A stretch of 64,000 nucleotides of DNA from Bryum argenteum (Eukaryota; Streptophyta; Bryopsida; Bryales; Bryaceae), in the NCBI GenBank assembly GCA_037043015.1, contig CM073329.1:7394648-7458647 (forward strand), in the 5' to 3' direction. Positions 1 to 11,546 of this stretch are shown here, in pieces. The translations under genes were made by a program, and so were the position numbers. The first letter of the stretch is position 1. Each line of letters starts with the position of its first letter. Under the pieces are notes generated by a model. That model was given only the letters and a program-made list of their open reading frames with translations, ran no database searches and was not told where the DNA came from.

Positions 1-2559
1 CTTTGCCTTTAAAAGAAATTCTTTTCCTTGATTTTCTCCTTACAATGTGGAGTTACAACCCACTACCAAGCACTAGTGCTCGGTAATGGAGTGGTGCATC
101 TATTGTGCCCCGTCATTGCCATGTGGATCCCAAAGCAATATCCAAAGTCAATTCCAAAGCTACAAAATTGTTCCATGTCATCCTTGTCACTCCCCCTACT
201 TCCTCTCATGTGACAACCCCTTGCTAATTTGAACCAATGCTATTCATCCAACTCATTGCCTTTCCTTTTGTGTGGATTGCCCTTGATTCGTTCATACTTG
301 GATCCCACCGGACCATAGGCTTCAAAAATCGACACTGCCCTTTTTCAACGTTTACTTAGATGCGATTTCTGACTTCTTTTGATCATAGAATCTAGTACCT
401 TTAAAACTTATACATTCGTATGTCAATCAAATTTATAGATCCACTGAGGTCTTCACTTTTCATAGAATTGATCAAATTACAATATTAGAACAATCATCTT
501 CTTTTTTGGGATGATATGGATTAAAGGGTTCTAAATTCTTGTTGGTAGGTAACGTACTAGGAAAATGCTTTACTAACTATAACCTCATGGGACCTAAGAT
601 ATTTAGAGAAAAGCTTGATTTTTCACATGGGGGTATGGTTGAAACCCAAATGCAAAGGTAGGTGTTTGTAAATGCAAAAGGAAATAGAATAACTCTTGTG
701 CCATAGGAGCATGTTCATGAAAATTGAGCCTTTCCGCATGAAACGGGACTTTCTTGGCCCTAGGATTGGTTTACCATTTCTTCTAAGATGGCAAGCGCTC
801 ACTCGTTGCTAGAGGCTTTCTCTAATGACATTCTTGTTCAAAGAATATTTCAATAGAGAATACGATAAGTGTCAAGAGTTGAGTGGTGGGAAGTGGTACC
901 AAGAGCCACAATTCCACAAACCATTAATATTGCAGTGAGACCTGATTAAAAGAATTATATAATTGGGACTTACAATAGTTCCAATATGATACCAAAATTC
1001 CTTTTATATACTAAGTGAAAACTTGGCTTAGTATTCCATTTAGAAACTAAAAAGTAAAATGGTGAAAAAAGTTGAATCTCAAAATTTTGTTGAAAATTCA
1101 AAGTTATGAAACTTCTATTGTGTTTGGGTTGTTATTGAGAATGGATGAGAATATACTAGAGTTTTGATCATTTTATAGCCTATATGAATTCAAATCATCA
1201 ATAAAATTGTGTTTTGGATCACAATCCAAATTCTTCTCCTGGCCAAAGATCGCTCTAGAGGAATATAGTGTTTTGTCCATTTGTTATTTTGCGTTAGAAA
1301 TGACGTATACCCGGACTAGTCGAAATTAGTATGGAAAGGTTGGAAAAAGAGCGCGAGTGCATGTTAAAGCATTTAACATGCTTTTGTCACTGTTGACGTC
1401 CGTTTAACAGTGAGTGCCAATAGTGACACGGTGGGATTTTGGGAGAACAGTTTTTGGTCAAAAATAACAAAACACGTCAACGTTGACATGTACGTCCGTC
1501 CTTGGGGAGTAACTTTAGCACTTCCGTTTTTACCCTTTACTAATATTTTAATGATTAAATATAGTTAGATCCATGTCAAAGACGTTTCTTTAAACTCGGA
1601 TGATGTTTAAAGTGACATGGGCGACGCGTTCAAGTGTGTTACTTTTGATGATTCTTAAATCCTACGTGGAATGCCTTGATGACGTGGAAAGCTTATGTGG
1701 AGGATATGGGTGGCGAGGACAAGTTGGTGTTTGGTCATGGGGGTGTCAATAGTGACGTTGGCGTTTTTTTGTTGACGCAACTTCATCAACGTGTGTTTAA
1801 AACCCCAATTCCGTTAAAATGGCATTATTAGGTAGAGATGGCACACTCAACTTTTCGAACTTTAGTTCAAGAACCATGTGATATAACAGAATTTTAAGGT
1901 GATATTAGGAAAAATGAGTGAAAATGTATATAAAAGAGTGATATTACCAAAAAAATTGTGATATTACAGAATACACCATTTTGTATGAGCACAAATGTAA
2001 GATCTAATGTGACAAAATGGCACATGGCATAGTGCCATTTTAACAGAATTGGGGTTCTATGAAAACGTAATGACATAGCTGACGTGTCAAGTGCATTTAT
2101 AGTAAAGGTGACGTGGTTGTTAGGGTTTGACTTTGTCAATGATTCTAGAGATTGTCAATAGTTACGCGGGTGTCAGAAGTTACATAGATTATCTTCAACT
2201 GTGTTTCAGGAAACGCGTTTCAAGAAAGTGCATGGAGCTTTAGGGTTTTGCAGTGGCGAGGGTTTCTGCGTCAAAAGTGACTCGCGCGTCAAAAGTGACA
2301 TAGGTTGTGTTAAACATTGTTTTTAGAAACGTCATCAAATAGGGTACGTGAATGCGTCACTATTAACGCAGGTTTAACGCCACTACATCACTTTTGACGT
2401 CGTATAACGTAAACGCGTCACTGAACCTGAGGATGACTTTCATCGGGGTGGATGAACAAAGGCGGCTAGGGTTTGCCGCCATAGTTAGGTACTTAGGTCA
2501 TGGTACTTTTAGGGAATATATAAGCTAGAATCTCACTCTTGCTTTCATTTTTAAACATT

Positions 2560-2780
2560 TCGTGTTAGAGTTCTACAGTTTTAGAGATTAACATGTTAGA
2601 TTGTTAAAGTATAAGTTGTAGTGGTGTTGGAGTTTTACAAGTTTTTCTTCTTTCTTTGCAATTTCTCTTCTTCACATTTTGTATTAGAGTTCTACAGTTT
2701 TAGAGATGAACATGTTAGATTGTTAAGATATCATTTGTAGAGGTGTTGGAGTTTTACAAGTTTTTCTTCTTTTTTGCAAT
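2560..2780. repeat. Direct repeat of about 130 bp
   Basis: A unit containing TTCTACAGTTTTAGAGAT, then a GGTGTTGGAGTTTTACAAG segment and a TTTTTCTTCTT tract, occurs twice in tandem here. The corresponding U2 position (about 44915-45010) has it once, so copy number differs between the duplicates. The breakpoint of the inverted copy (8832) lies in this unit. Confidence 0.6.
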
Positions 2781-2945
2781 TCTTAGGTTGTTCAAGAGTT
2801 ACATCGTGATGATCTCCATCCCAGTTTGATTGCATGACGTGCCTTATTAAACTCAACGTGTCTGTGGTAATGTGTATTGTGCAGATCAAGAAAAATTGAG
2901 TATGAGAAAACCCAGAAAGTCACTCTACGGCGGCTAGGGTTTCTG

Positions 2946-3034
2946 CGTCAAAAGTGATGCGCGCGTCAAAAGTGATGCGCACGTCAAAAGTGATGTGCGC
3001 GTCAAAAGTGACGCGTCCGTCAAAAGTGACATAG
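2946..3034. repeat. 18-bp tandem array CGTCAAAAGTGATGCGCG
   Basis: Five successive units start at 2946, 2964, 2982, 3000 and 3018, each beginning CGTCAAAAGTGA. The matching place in U2 (about 45176-45245) has four units. The units are head to tail with no unique spacers. Confidence 0.8.
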
Positions 3035-3724
3035 ATTGTGTTAAACACTGTTTTTAGAGACGTCATCATATAGAGTACTCGAATGCGTCACTATTAACGT
3101 AGTATAACGCAAGAAGTACCCTATCACATACTTGTCACATATATGTAGCCTTTATGCCTTATGCTACTAAGCAATACTTGCGACTTTGTATCAGTGGCTA
3201 ATTTTCCATCTAATACAACAAAAGCACTGACCAGCTTCATGTTGCACTCCATTTCGTGTATGTTTCTGTCAGAGTGTGTTATTTTTGACGTTGCATTTAC
3301 TTTATCGATTGTGTCATATAACGTCACTTTTGACGTTTTCAATTCCGTCATGTTGTGTCATGTAACGTCACTTTGACACGAGACCCTGTTTCTATTGACA
3401 CATAACTCGATAACGCGAATGTCACCTTACGTCTAAAGATATCATCCGAAACGCGTTAAAATAAATGACATTTGTATTTAACAATGTTAAACAACGACAA
3501 ATTTAACGTCGGTGACGCATTCTACAAAGACGTCACTCTGCGTCAACGTTAATACAATATAAATATATAACAAATATCTAAATTCTAGTGCAAAATTATA
3601 CGCAAAATCCAAGATCATGCCACGTGTCTAATTCTCAGCCATTAAGAATCTCCCACATCAACAAATTCTTCATCCATCCAAAACGACGGAGGAGTGTGCA
3701 CTTCATAACCTACGTGGAAATTAA

Positions 3725-3984
3725 CCCCTGAATTTCCTTGATGCAAAACGGTCTAAGTCACAAAATTTGACCTTCCTTTAGATTATGTTCAAAAACTCTC
3801 AATCTAAGCATTATTCAAAAGATCCAACCGTAAGATCTCAAAGTTCATTTGACATTCTTCTCACATACCAAGTTTGAACCGTTCATTCTTCCTCATTTGT
3901 GAGATTATAATGGTCAAAGTTGGCTGAGTTTTTCTCTTGCGGGAACCTCCAAAACCCGTTTCAGGTTTTGAGGAAAGTTAGGGG
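3725..3984. mobile_element. piggyBac-like MITE (260 bp), TTAA target
   Basis: The insertion is absent from U2 (about 57965-57970). It is preceded by TTAA (3721-3724) and followed by TTAG (3985-3988). Its ends CCCCTGAATTTCC and, inverted, CCCCTAACTTTCC match at 11 of 13 positions. It has no coding capacity. It is the same length, to one base, as the MITE at 5645-5903 and has the same CCCCTGA start, so the two are probably one family. Confidence 0.65.
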
Positions 3985-4819
3985 TTAGCCATGAGAAATG
4001 TCCATCTCATAGCGACTGTGGACACTAAGTTACTTCGGAAGTTACTGACCCTAAGTAACTTACCTGCCCAAAGATGACGCGTTTTGACGTAGCAAGTCAC
4101 CTTCTGTTAAACGGTTTGACACATTTAAACGTCCAACGTCAAGCCCAAAAGACGTCCGTGACGTAGTGCGCATTTTTGCGTCGACAAAATTGACCCTGTA
4201 AAACCACATTAAACAGCGTTAAAACGTATGTTAAACTATGTTCCTCCGGACACTGTTTTCCTCTAGTGTCGGGTTGCATATCGTCTTATATCTTGCCAAA
4301 ATTGCATTTATAATTTGCCAAAGTATCACTTGCATTGCGGTGCCAAAACTAGAGTTCTAAGCTAGGGTTCAAATATTGGAATGTTTGCTTCAGCCTTTGG
4401 AGTTGAATTGGAATAGTAATATCAATATTGCTTGATATATTTGTGACCAATGGTAGGAGGATATCAACTTGGAAGAATATCATAAAATCTAGCAAGTTAA
4501 TAAATTTGAGATGTCCATGGAACAAGGATATTTCAAGTCTAAAACATAATTGCTAGATTCACAATATTATTGCTCAGCGGTCGTTTTGACATGATAAAGT
4601 TTCAACTTATTGCAATAATCTTAATTTCTTAGAATTATTTTGTCGTCTACTTTTAAATTTGATGACATTCAGTAAACACCATGCATAATTTAATAAATAT
4701 AGATCGGAAATTAAGTATAAAAATTGTTAACTAGGATAATTATGCATGGTTGATTCTTGGTTGATATCAATGCCATACGTAATAGGGTGTTATCTGAGAT
4801 TCATATGTACAGGGGAAAA

Positions 4820-5161
4820 GCTTAGGCCCCCAATGAGGAGGTCGTGGGTTCTATTCCCCATGCCGGCGTGGTGCTCACCACTATAGTCCACCCAACTATT
4901 GTGGGAGGTCCTTGGACCTCGTTGTATGGGTACCATCAAAGCCCTTTGGGGGGATACTATGTCAAGTATCTTCAAGGCACTAGTAACTAGGCTAGAAACT
5001 AGCGTAGTTATAGTGTCCACCCTCGAGAGGGGGAAGTAGTATTGTTCCAATTTCCCCTTGTCCGGTGGCCATCGGGATATTAGCATTACGAACGGACACT
5101 TCATTCACGCCGGCCCCCTTAGAAAGGGACCGGAGTTTCTATCTATCTATTTCTATCTATC
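4820..5161 (+). mobile_element. tRNA-derived SINE
   Basis: This 342-bp insertion is flanked by a perfect 12-bp duplication, TACAGGGGAAAA (4808-4819 and 5162-5173), and is absent from U2 at about 58795. An internal RNA polymerase III B box, GGTTCTATTCC, sits at 4847-4857, and an A-box-like stretch lies just after the start. The 3' end is a TCTATC/TTTCTATC tail. These are standard plant SINE traits: tRNA-like head, pol III boxes, simple tail and variable-length target duplication. The antisense ORF across it (4790-5104) is not a gene. Confidence 0.8.
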
Positions 5162-5401
5162 TACAGGGGAAAAAGTGTGAACTTTTAAACTCAAATCAGC
5201 AATTCGACTAATTTGAACAGGAAAAATTGCGAACTTCTTAACTCAAACTAGTAATTCGGGAAATTTTAATTTTCGTTTGACGGTTCTGTAAGTAAATGTC
5301 GTCGGCTTGTCTTATACATTGCATGACATGCATTTAATATGTGACATCGAAATGGCTAGAAGGCCAGTTTGTATAGTCCGCCACATTTCAGAGAGACATA
5401 A

Positions 5402-6089
5402 AGGCCTGTTCGCACCTCGCCTTAGAGGAGGTCTTAGGAGGGGGTCGTAACTCTATTAAAAAGTGTTTGTTCCCACCTACATTCATTAATAATTACCAAT
5501 CCTACATGGATGTCCACATGGCACACTTTAAAGAGTAGGGTATTAGTATACATTTAAGAGAACAAAAGAGATTTGCTCAACAATAGTAGGCAATACTTAA
5601 GGGAGCACCAATATTGGAAAGATTCTCAAATTTTCCTCACTTAACCCCTGAGCGCCCCAACGGACTAAATCTGTCCGCCAAGAATTTGTCCGATCAGAAG
5701 TCAACCCAACTTTGACTAGTATAATAAATAAATCCATACGGTCATTTTGACTCAAATTTTCAGCACACATTCATACCCTAATCATATTCCAACTTCAACG
5801 GTTGGATCTACTTGATCCCATGTTTCTTTGCGCCACGTCATTTTAAACAGATCAAGGTTCACCACAGCCTAATTTTGCTTGATATGGAGGGGGCGCTCAG
5901 GGGTTAAGAGTGGTCTTATGTATTGTCCCACTTGGGGGGCCATTACGTAATCCCCTTACTATTGATTACACCTTTACAAACCTCATTGATGACACCTTTC
6001 CTCAAAAGAAGGTATTCCTCCCCAAATTGTAGGGGTGTTAAATTTTTATCCGTGGACGCTCTTTGCAAAGGCTAGGTGCGAACAAGCCC
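5402..6089. mobile_element. Tourist-like (PIF/Harbinger) MITE with a nested MITE
   Basis: The element is flanked by TAA (5399-5401 and 6090-6092). Its inverted ends are AGGCCTGTTCGCACCT and, from the other side, GGGCTTGTTCGCACCT. TWA targets and GG(C/G)C...GTTCG ends fit PIF/Harbinger MITEs. It is 688 bp here because a TTAA MITE (5645-5903) landed inside; the U2 copy (59262-59682) is 421 bp and lacks it. The short ORF at 6076-6258 starts inside the right end and is not credible as a gene. Confidence 0.65.
5645..5903. mobile_element. piggyBac-like MITE (259 bp), TTAA target
   Basis: A perfect 14-bp TIR, CCCCTGAGCGCCCC, bounds the insertion, with TTAA on each side (5641-5644 and 5904-5907). 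It is absent from U2 (about 59500), where a single TTAA remains. TTAA targets are typical of piggyBac and some Kolobok elements; the CCC ends favour piggyBac. It is nested in the Tourist-like MITE. Confidence 0.8.
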
Positions 6090-6269
6090 TAAGAGACTGA
6101 CGATGGACTTCGCATCTTTTAAGATAATAATTGTTACGTTGACATTAAAAGGGGATGATCAATCCTGCATGGAGGATCCTAGAAGAAAATTTATTGTCTC
6201 AGATATCTATAATTCTGTAGCCGCTATCAAGATGAAGTCAACTGTGCTTGTGTGGTGACGTCTGTGAAG

Positions 6270-8292
6270 CTAGTGCCGGTGTAAACTAGTTGGATTCATA
6301 CAAACTAGTCACTAAAATTTCCAATTGTAAAAGAGTGATTGTTTGTTAATGTAAAACAGTCATTATATCAAGTCAATGTAAGTCAATGTAAATCATGTAA
6401 ATCATGATCTATAGGTACTTTTCTCTTACAAGAAATCTTATGATTCTATAATTTTTACAAGGTCATTATTTGTCAACGCAAGTGTTAAAATCATTTTTTC
6501 TCTCTTCCTATCTATACTCCCTTTAGGATTCAAAGTTTTGCTGATTTAAAGTACTTGCGAATAAAAGATTACCTACAGAAGTATAGATGCGTTCTTACCA
6601 CAATTTACTTGATATCATCATGATCATTTGGATAGGGTCATAATTAGCTAGTCAAAGTGTTAAAATTGCCTCCTCCCCCTCTTTATTTAGTTTTTTATAC
6701 ATACTTTTAGCTATAATAGAAAAAAGAAGCTCTTAACACTTAACCTAGGTATTGAAATTATTTGGGAGTTGGTGGAACCATATAAATACTTAGTTAATTT
6801 CCACATGTGTGGATATGTAAATAAGAGTTACTTGGGACATAATTCCGAATGCCAAATAATTTACAGTTTTGATGGTGGTTGAAATTGGATATAATAAGAT
6901 TTAAGTAAGATTTGAACAGTGAACACTTAGATTCATAAAACTGCATGCTTCTATCAACTTGCAAGTAAATTCCAAACTATATGCACAACAAAGAAGAATT
7001 TGAGTATATAACTTTTGCTGAATAAAAACATATGCACCATGAACATCCATATGTCGACTTGTGTAAATGCATCTTCATTGTATAGAGCCACATACCATTC
7101 ATGTAAAATTGGTCAAAGAAATATACTGAAGAGAAAAAGTGTTCCATTAGCGTTCAACCATTGAAAAGTGGAAAATTGTACTATGCGAAATCCATACTAA
7201 AATATACATTGTCTACGTAGCAGCCCTCGCGCCCCTCTACATGCGCCTCCCCATACCCCTGCATTGTTCCACGTGGCATCAACTTTGCACCAACGTGGAG
7301 CCAATGTGGCAACGACATCGATAACTTTTAACTTTTCACCGGGGTCTTGCTATGTTGTGAATTTTTTACCTTACCAGTTATTGGGTGCGCGCAACCGTCT
7401 TTTAAACTGCCGTATCGAGCTGGTAGGTAGACCATATCGCCCATATTAAGGACAACCCTGATTTTACATATTAAGTTAACATTTTTTCTAAAGTAAAATA
7501 AATCAATCTATAGATTTTGAAAAGGGCCTTCAACGACCACTGGTTGCAAGTACGTCACCATGATGACGTATACAAAAGTAAATGGAACTTTGCTTGACTT
7601 TCGTCGCAAACCAATTGAAAGAGTACTATATATATAGTGACTTCATCCACATGGAGGGCACCACATGGAAGGCACTTCGTCGGCGCAACTAAATTCCGGT
7701 TGCTTGTCACATACCACTCACACAATTTGCACAATAGGTAAATAACACCACAGTTTACTTTTGCGATTCAATATAAGTGGACTCCATTGACTCTAGTCAA
7801 TGTAAGCTACATATTGCAACGTGAAATCTGGAGAGGTGGCTTCCTTCTTCGGAACTGCAGAGATATTCTACGGCGACAAGCCCATACCTCACAATTGTTC
7901 CACTTTTTTAACCAAATTTACTAAAAATTGAAAAATAATAATAAAAATAAAAATATAATCCAATTGGCATGTCAGATTGTACAACTTTATGAGTGCATAA
8001 TTATCCCAATACATACTATGAAAAGTATAAGAGAACTGAATCGCAACTTTGCAAGTATTAAGATTTTTGACTTAATCTTCTTTCTACACTAATCCGTCAC
8101 TGTGGAAGTGTGAAACAACTCACAATAAGTCAACTCTAAACTCCTAGTGCAAGTATAGTGTATGAAACATGAAACATAATTGAATTTGAAATACAAATTT
8201 TCATAAATTTCGAAAGGACCTAAATTGTAATCTAATAAAAAAATATATGCAAATCAACTTATTTCATTGTATGTCAAAATAATGTTATTACC
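6270..8292. other. Non-coding part of U1
   Basis: No credible gene is visible. The stretch 6470-6720 holds two degenerate units of about 170-195 bp that correspond to the larger array at 19260-20700. The 7200-7460 stretch is relatively GC-rich and is repeated almost unchanged at 60785-61030 and, more diverged, at 21355-21590. Conservation is no better in the reading frame than around it, so I do not call the 61-codon ORF at 7264-7449 a gene. Confidence 0.6.
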
Positions 8293-8296
8293 AAAT

Positions 8297-8831
8297 GGGT
8301 GGAAGCACACGAGGGTGGATCAAAAAGTATGTTACGCCCTCTAAATCCTGTAAATTTGCTTGTTCAATGGCCTTTCTTGGACCCCTCTACATCTTAAAGT
8401 ACTGATTTTTTTTTGGATTTAGGTAAAAAGAGTGTTGGAGTGTGCAAATCACTTGACAAATTTTTTCAAAAATATTAGGAACATATTGTAATTTGCAGAA
8501 AAGTACAATGATTTTCAGAAAAGTACGTTACAGCAGTCAAAAATGTTACAAAGTACTCCAATTTGGTAAGATTTGAGTTGCAAAGTACTAAAATAATTAT
8601 ATGGTTAGAGAGAGCACCTTATAAGGTAACATATGTTGTATCATTACTTTCCAAAAACTCATCCCTTCTTTACAATTTGTAGCGGTCAAAGGGCAAAATT
8701 TTTGACATGATGAAATTTAGTCAAAAATTAAAATTTTTAGGTGGATTTTTGTGCATTCCACCATATTCATACAATCCCCACGTGAGGCATTTGTACCAAC
8801 TCAATGTTTTTGGCACCAAAGGCTACTTCTA
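8297..8831. mobile_element. Element 3, left part (non-autonomous, GGGT TIR)
   Basis: The left end GGGTGGAAGCACACGAGGGT follows the TSD AAAT (8293-8296). The stretch is rich in AAGTAC and AGTACT. The right part of the same element, with a matching inverted end, survives only in the U2 copy (62319-62619). The unoccupied site can be seen near 34331-34345 in the third copy of this flank. The TIR closely resembles that of element 1. No ORF is visible; the reconstructed length would be about 0.84 kb. Confidence 0.7.
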
Positions 8832-10292
8832 ACATGTTCATCTCTAAAACTGTAGAACTCTAATACAAAATGTGAAGAAGAGAAATTGCAAAGAAAGAAG
8901 AAAAACTTGTAAAACTCCAACACCACTACAACTTATACTTTAACAATCTAACATGTTAATCTCTAAAACTGTAGAACTCTAACACGAAATGTTTAAAAAT
9001 GAAAGCAAGAGTGAGATTCTAGCTTATATATTCCCTAAAAGTACCATGACCTAAGTACCTAACTATGGCGGCAAACCCTAGCCGCCTTTGTTCATCCACC
9101 CCGATGAAAGTCATCCTCAGGTTCAGTGACGCGTTTACGTTATACGACGTCAAAAGTGATGTAGTGGCGTTAAACCTGCGTTAATAGTGACGCATTCACG
9201 TACCCTATTTGATGACGTTTCTAAAAACAATGTTTAACACAACCTATGTCACTTTTGACGCGCGAGTCACTTTTGACGCAGAAACCCTCGCCACTGCAAA
9301 ACCCTAAAGCTCCATGCACTTTCTTGAAACGCGTTTCCTGAAACACAGTTGAAGATAATCTATGTAACTTCTGACACCCGCGTAACTATTGACAATCTCT
9401 AGAATCATTGACAAAGTCAAACCCTAACAACCACGTCACCTTTACTATAAATGCACTTGACACGTCAGCTATGTCATTACGTTTTCATAGAACCCCAATT
9501 CTGTTAAAATGGCACTATGCCATGTGCCATTTTGTCACATTAGATCTTACATTTGTGCTCATACAAAATGGTGTATTCTGTAATATCACAATTTTTTTGG
9601 TAATATCACTCTTTTATATACATTTTCACTCATTTTTCCTAATATCACCTTAAAATTCTGTTATATCACATGGTTCTTGAACTAAAGTTCAGAAAGTTGA
9701 GGTGTGCCATTCTACCGGAATAATGCCATTTTAACGGAATTGGGGTTTTAAACACACGTTGACAGAAGTTTGCGTCAACAAAAACGCCAACGTCACTATT
9801 GACACCCCCATGACCAAACACCAACTTGTCCTCGTCACCCATATCCTCCACATAAGCTTTCCACGTCATCAAGGCATTCCACGTAGGATTTAAGAATCTG
9901 TCAAAAGTAACACACTTGAACGTCGCCCATGTCACTTTAAACATCATCTGAGTTTAAAGAAACGTGCTGACATGGATCTAACTATATTTAATCATTAAAA
10001 TATTAGTAAAGGGTAAAAAACGAAGTGCTAAAGTTACTCCCCCCAAGGGACGTACATGTCAACGTTGACGTGTTTTGTTATTTTTGACCAAAAACTGTTC
10101 TCCCAAAATCCCACCGTGTCACTATTGGCACTCACTGTTAAACGGACGTCAACAGTGACAAAAGCATGTTAAACTGTTTAACATGCACTACGTCACTTTT
10201 TCCAACCTTTCCATACTAATTTCGACTAGTCTGGGTATACGTCATTTCTAACGCAAAATAACAGTGGACAAAACACTATATTCCTCTAGAGC
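8832..10292. mobile_element. Truncated inverted copy of the TGACG-rich element
   Basis: The TIR core appears in reverse at 10283-10292 and the dense TGAC/GTCA motifs continue back to 8832. The other end is missing because the inverted duplication breaks off inside the element. Confidence 0.5.
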
Positions 10293-11546
10293 GATGCTGG
10301 CCAGGAGAAGAATTTGGATTGTGATCTGCAAAACACAATTTTATTGATGATTTGAATTCATATAGGCTATAAAATGATCAAAACTCTAGTATATTCTCAT
10401 CCATTCTCAATAACAACCCAAACACAATAGAAGTTTCATAACTTTGAATTTTCAACAAAATTTTGAGATTCAACTTTTTTCACCATTTTACTTTTTAGTT
10501 TCTAAATGGAATACTAAGCCAAGTTTTCACTTAGTATATAAAAGGAATTTTGGTATCATATTGGAACTATTGTAAGTCCCAATTATATAATTCTTTTAAT
10601 CAGGTCTCACTGCAATATTAATGGTTTGTGGAATTGTGGCTCTTGGTACCACTTCCCACCACTCAACTCTTGACACTTATCGTATTCTCTATTGAAATAT
10701 TCTTTGAACAAGAATGTCATTAGAGAAAGCCTCTAGCAACGAGTGAGCGCTTGCCATCTTAGAAGAAATGGTAAACCAATCCTAGGGCCAAGAAAGTCCC
10801 GTTTCATGCGGAAAGGCTCAATTTTCATGAACATGCTCCTATGGCACAAGAGTTATTCTATTTCCTTTTGCATTTACAAACACCTACCTTTGCATTTGGG
10901 TTTCAACCATACCCCCATGTGAAAAATCAAGCTTTTCTCTAAATATCTTAGGTCCCATGAGGTTATAGTTAGTAAAGCATTTTCCTAGTACGTTACCTAC
11001 CAACAAGAATTTAGAACCCTTTAATCCATATCATCCCAAAAAAAGAAGATGATTGTTCTAATATTGTAATTTGATCAATTCTATGAAAAGTGAAGACCTC
11101 AGTGGATCTATAAATTTGATTGACATACGAATGTATAAGTTTTAAAGGTACTAGATTCTATGATCAAAAGAAGTCAGAAATCGCATCTAAGTAAACGTTG
11201 AAAAAGGGCAGTGTCGATTTTTGAAGCCTATGGTCCGGTGGGATCCAAGTATGAACGAATCAAGGGCAATCCACACAAAAGGAAAGGCAATGAGTTGGAT
11301 GAATAGCATTGGTTCAAATTAGCAAGGGGTTGTCACATGAGAGGAAGTAGGGGGAGTGACAAGGATGACATGGAACAATTTTGTAGCTTTGGAATTGACT
11401 TTGGATATTGCTTTGGGATCCACATGGCAATGACGGGGCACAATAGATGCACCACTCCATTACCGAGCACTAGTGCTTGGTAGTGGGTTGTAACTCCACA
11501 TTGTAAGGAGAAAATCAAGGAAAAGAATTTCTTTTAAAGGCAAAGT
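8832..11546 (-). repeat. Inverted copy of the first 2.7 kb of U1
   Basis: Read on the minus strand this block reproduces positions 1-2716; for example the ORF at 28-213 reappears at 11333-11518 and that at 1894-2139 at 9408-9653. The junction at about 8831/8832 lies in a repeated stretch (lower strand of the 2690-2716 sequence), immediately after sequence belonging to element 3. It therefore looks like a rearrangement breakpoint rather than a transposon end. Confidence 0.85.

Larger units (their letters stand above)
1252..4270. mobile_element. TGACG-rich TIR element (copy in U1)
   Basis: The ends form an imperfect inverted repeat with the core CTAGAGGAAAAYAGTGT: the left end is at 1252-1275 and the right end, read in reverse, at 4246-4270. 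The interior is packed with CGTCA, TGACG, GTCAAAAGTGAC and GTTTAAC motifs on both strands, including an 18-bp tandem array at 2946-3034. No transposase ORF is visible, so it is probably non-autonomous. I could not fix a target-site duplication. Element 2 later inserted into the U2 copy of this element. Confidence 0.55.
1..8831 (+). repeat. Segmental duplication unit U1
   Basis: This repeat-rich unit recurs in the same orientation at 40508-62318, where it is interrupted by a 1.84-kb and a 12-kb insertion. Its first 2.7 kb also recur inverted at 8832-11546. The copies are nearly identical by eye; the short ORF near 7264-7449 is repeated unchanged near 60838-61023. No convincing host gene is visible inside. 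It contains the TGACG-rich TIR element, a SINE, three MITEs and the left part of element 3, each listed separately. It ends at 8831, where the sequence switches abruptly into the inverted copy. Confidence 0.85.

Noticed and set aside
2946..3034. CRISPR-like look of the 18-bp repeats
   Set aside because: The units are head to tail with no unique spacers, in eukaryotic DNA.
1252..4270. Calling the TGACG-rich element a MULE
   Set aside because: No 9- to 11-bp target duplication could be found and no MURA-like ORF is present; the superfamily is left open.
6076..6258. Conserved 60-codon ORF also present at 59669-59851
   Set aside because: The ORF starts inside the Tourist-like MITE end, and about eight of 60 residues differ between copies with no bias to silent changes.
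7264..7449. 61-codon ORF identical at 60838-61023
   Set aside because: Identity extends far beyond the ORF because the whole unit is duplicated; the diverged third copy (21371-21577) does not keep the frame.
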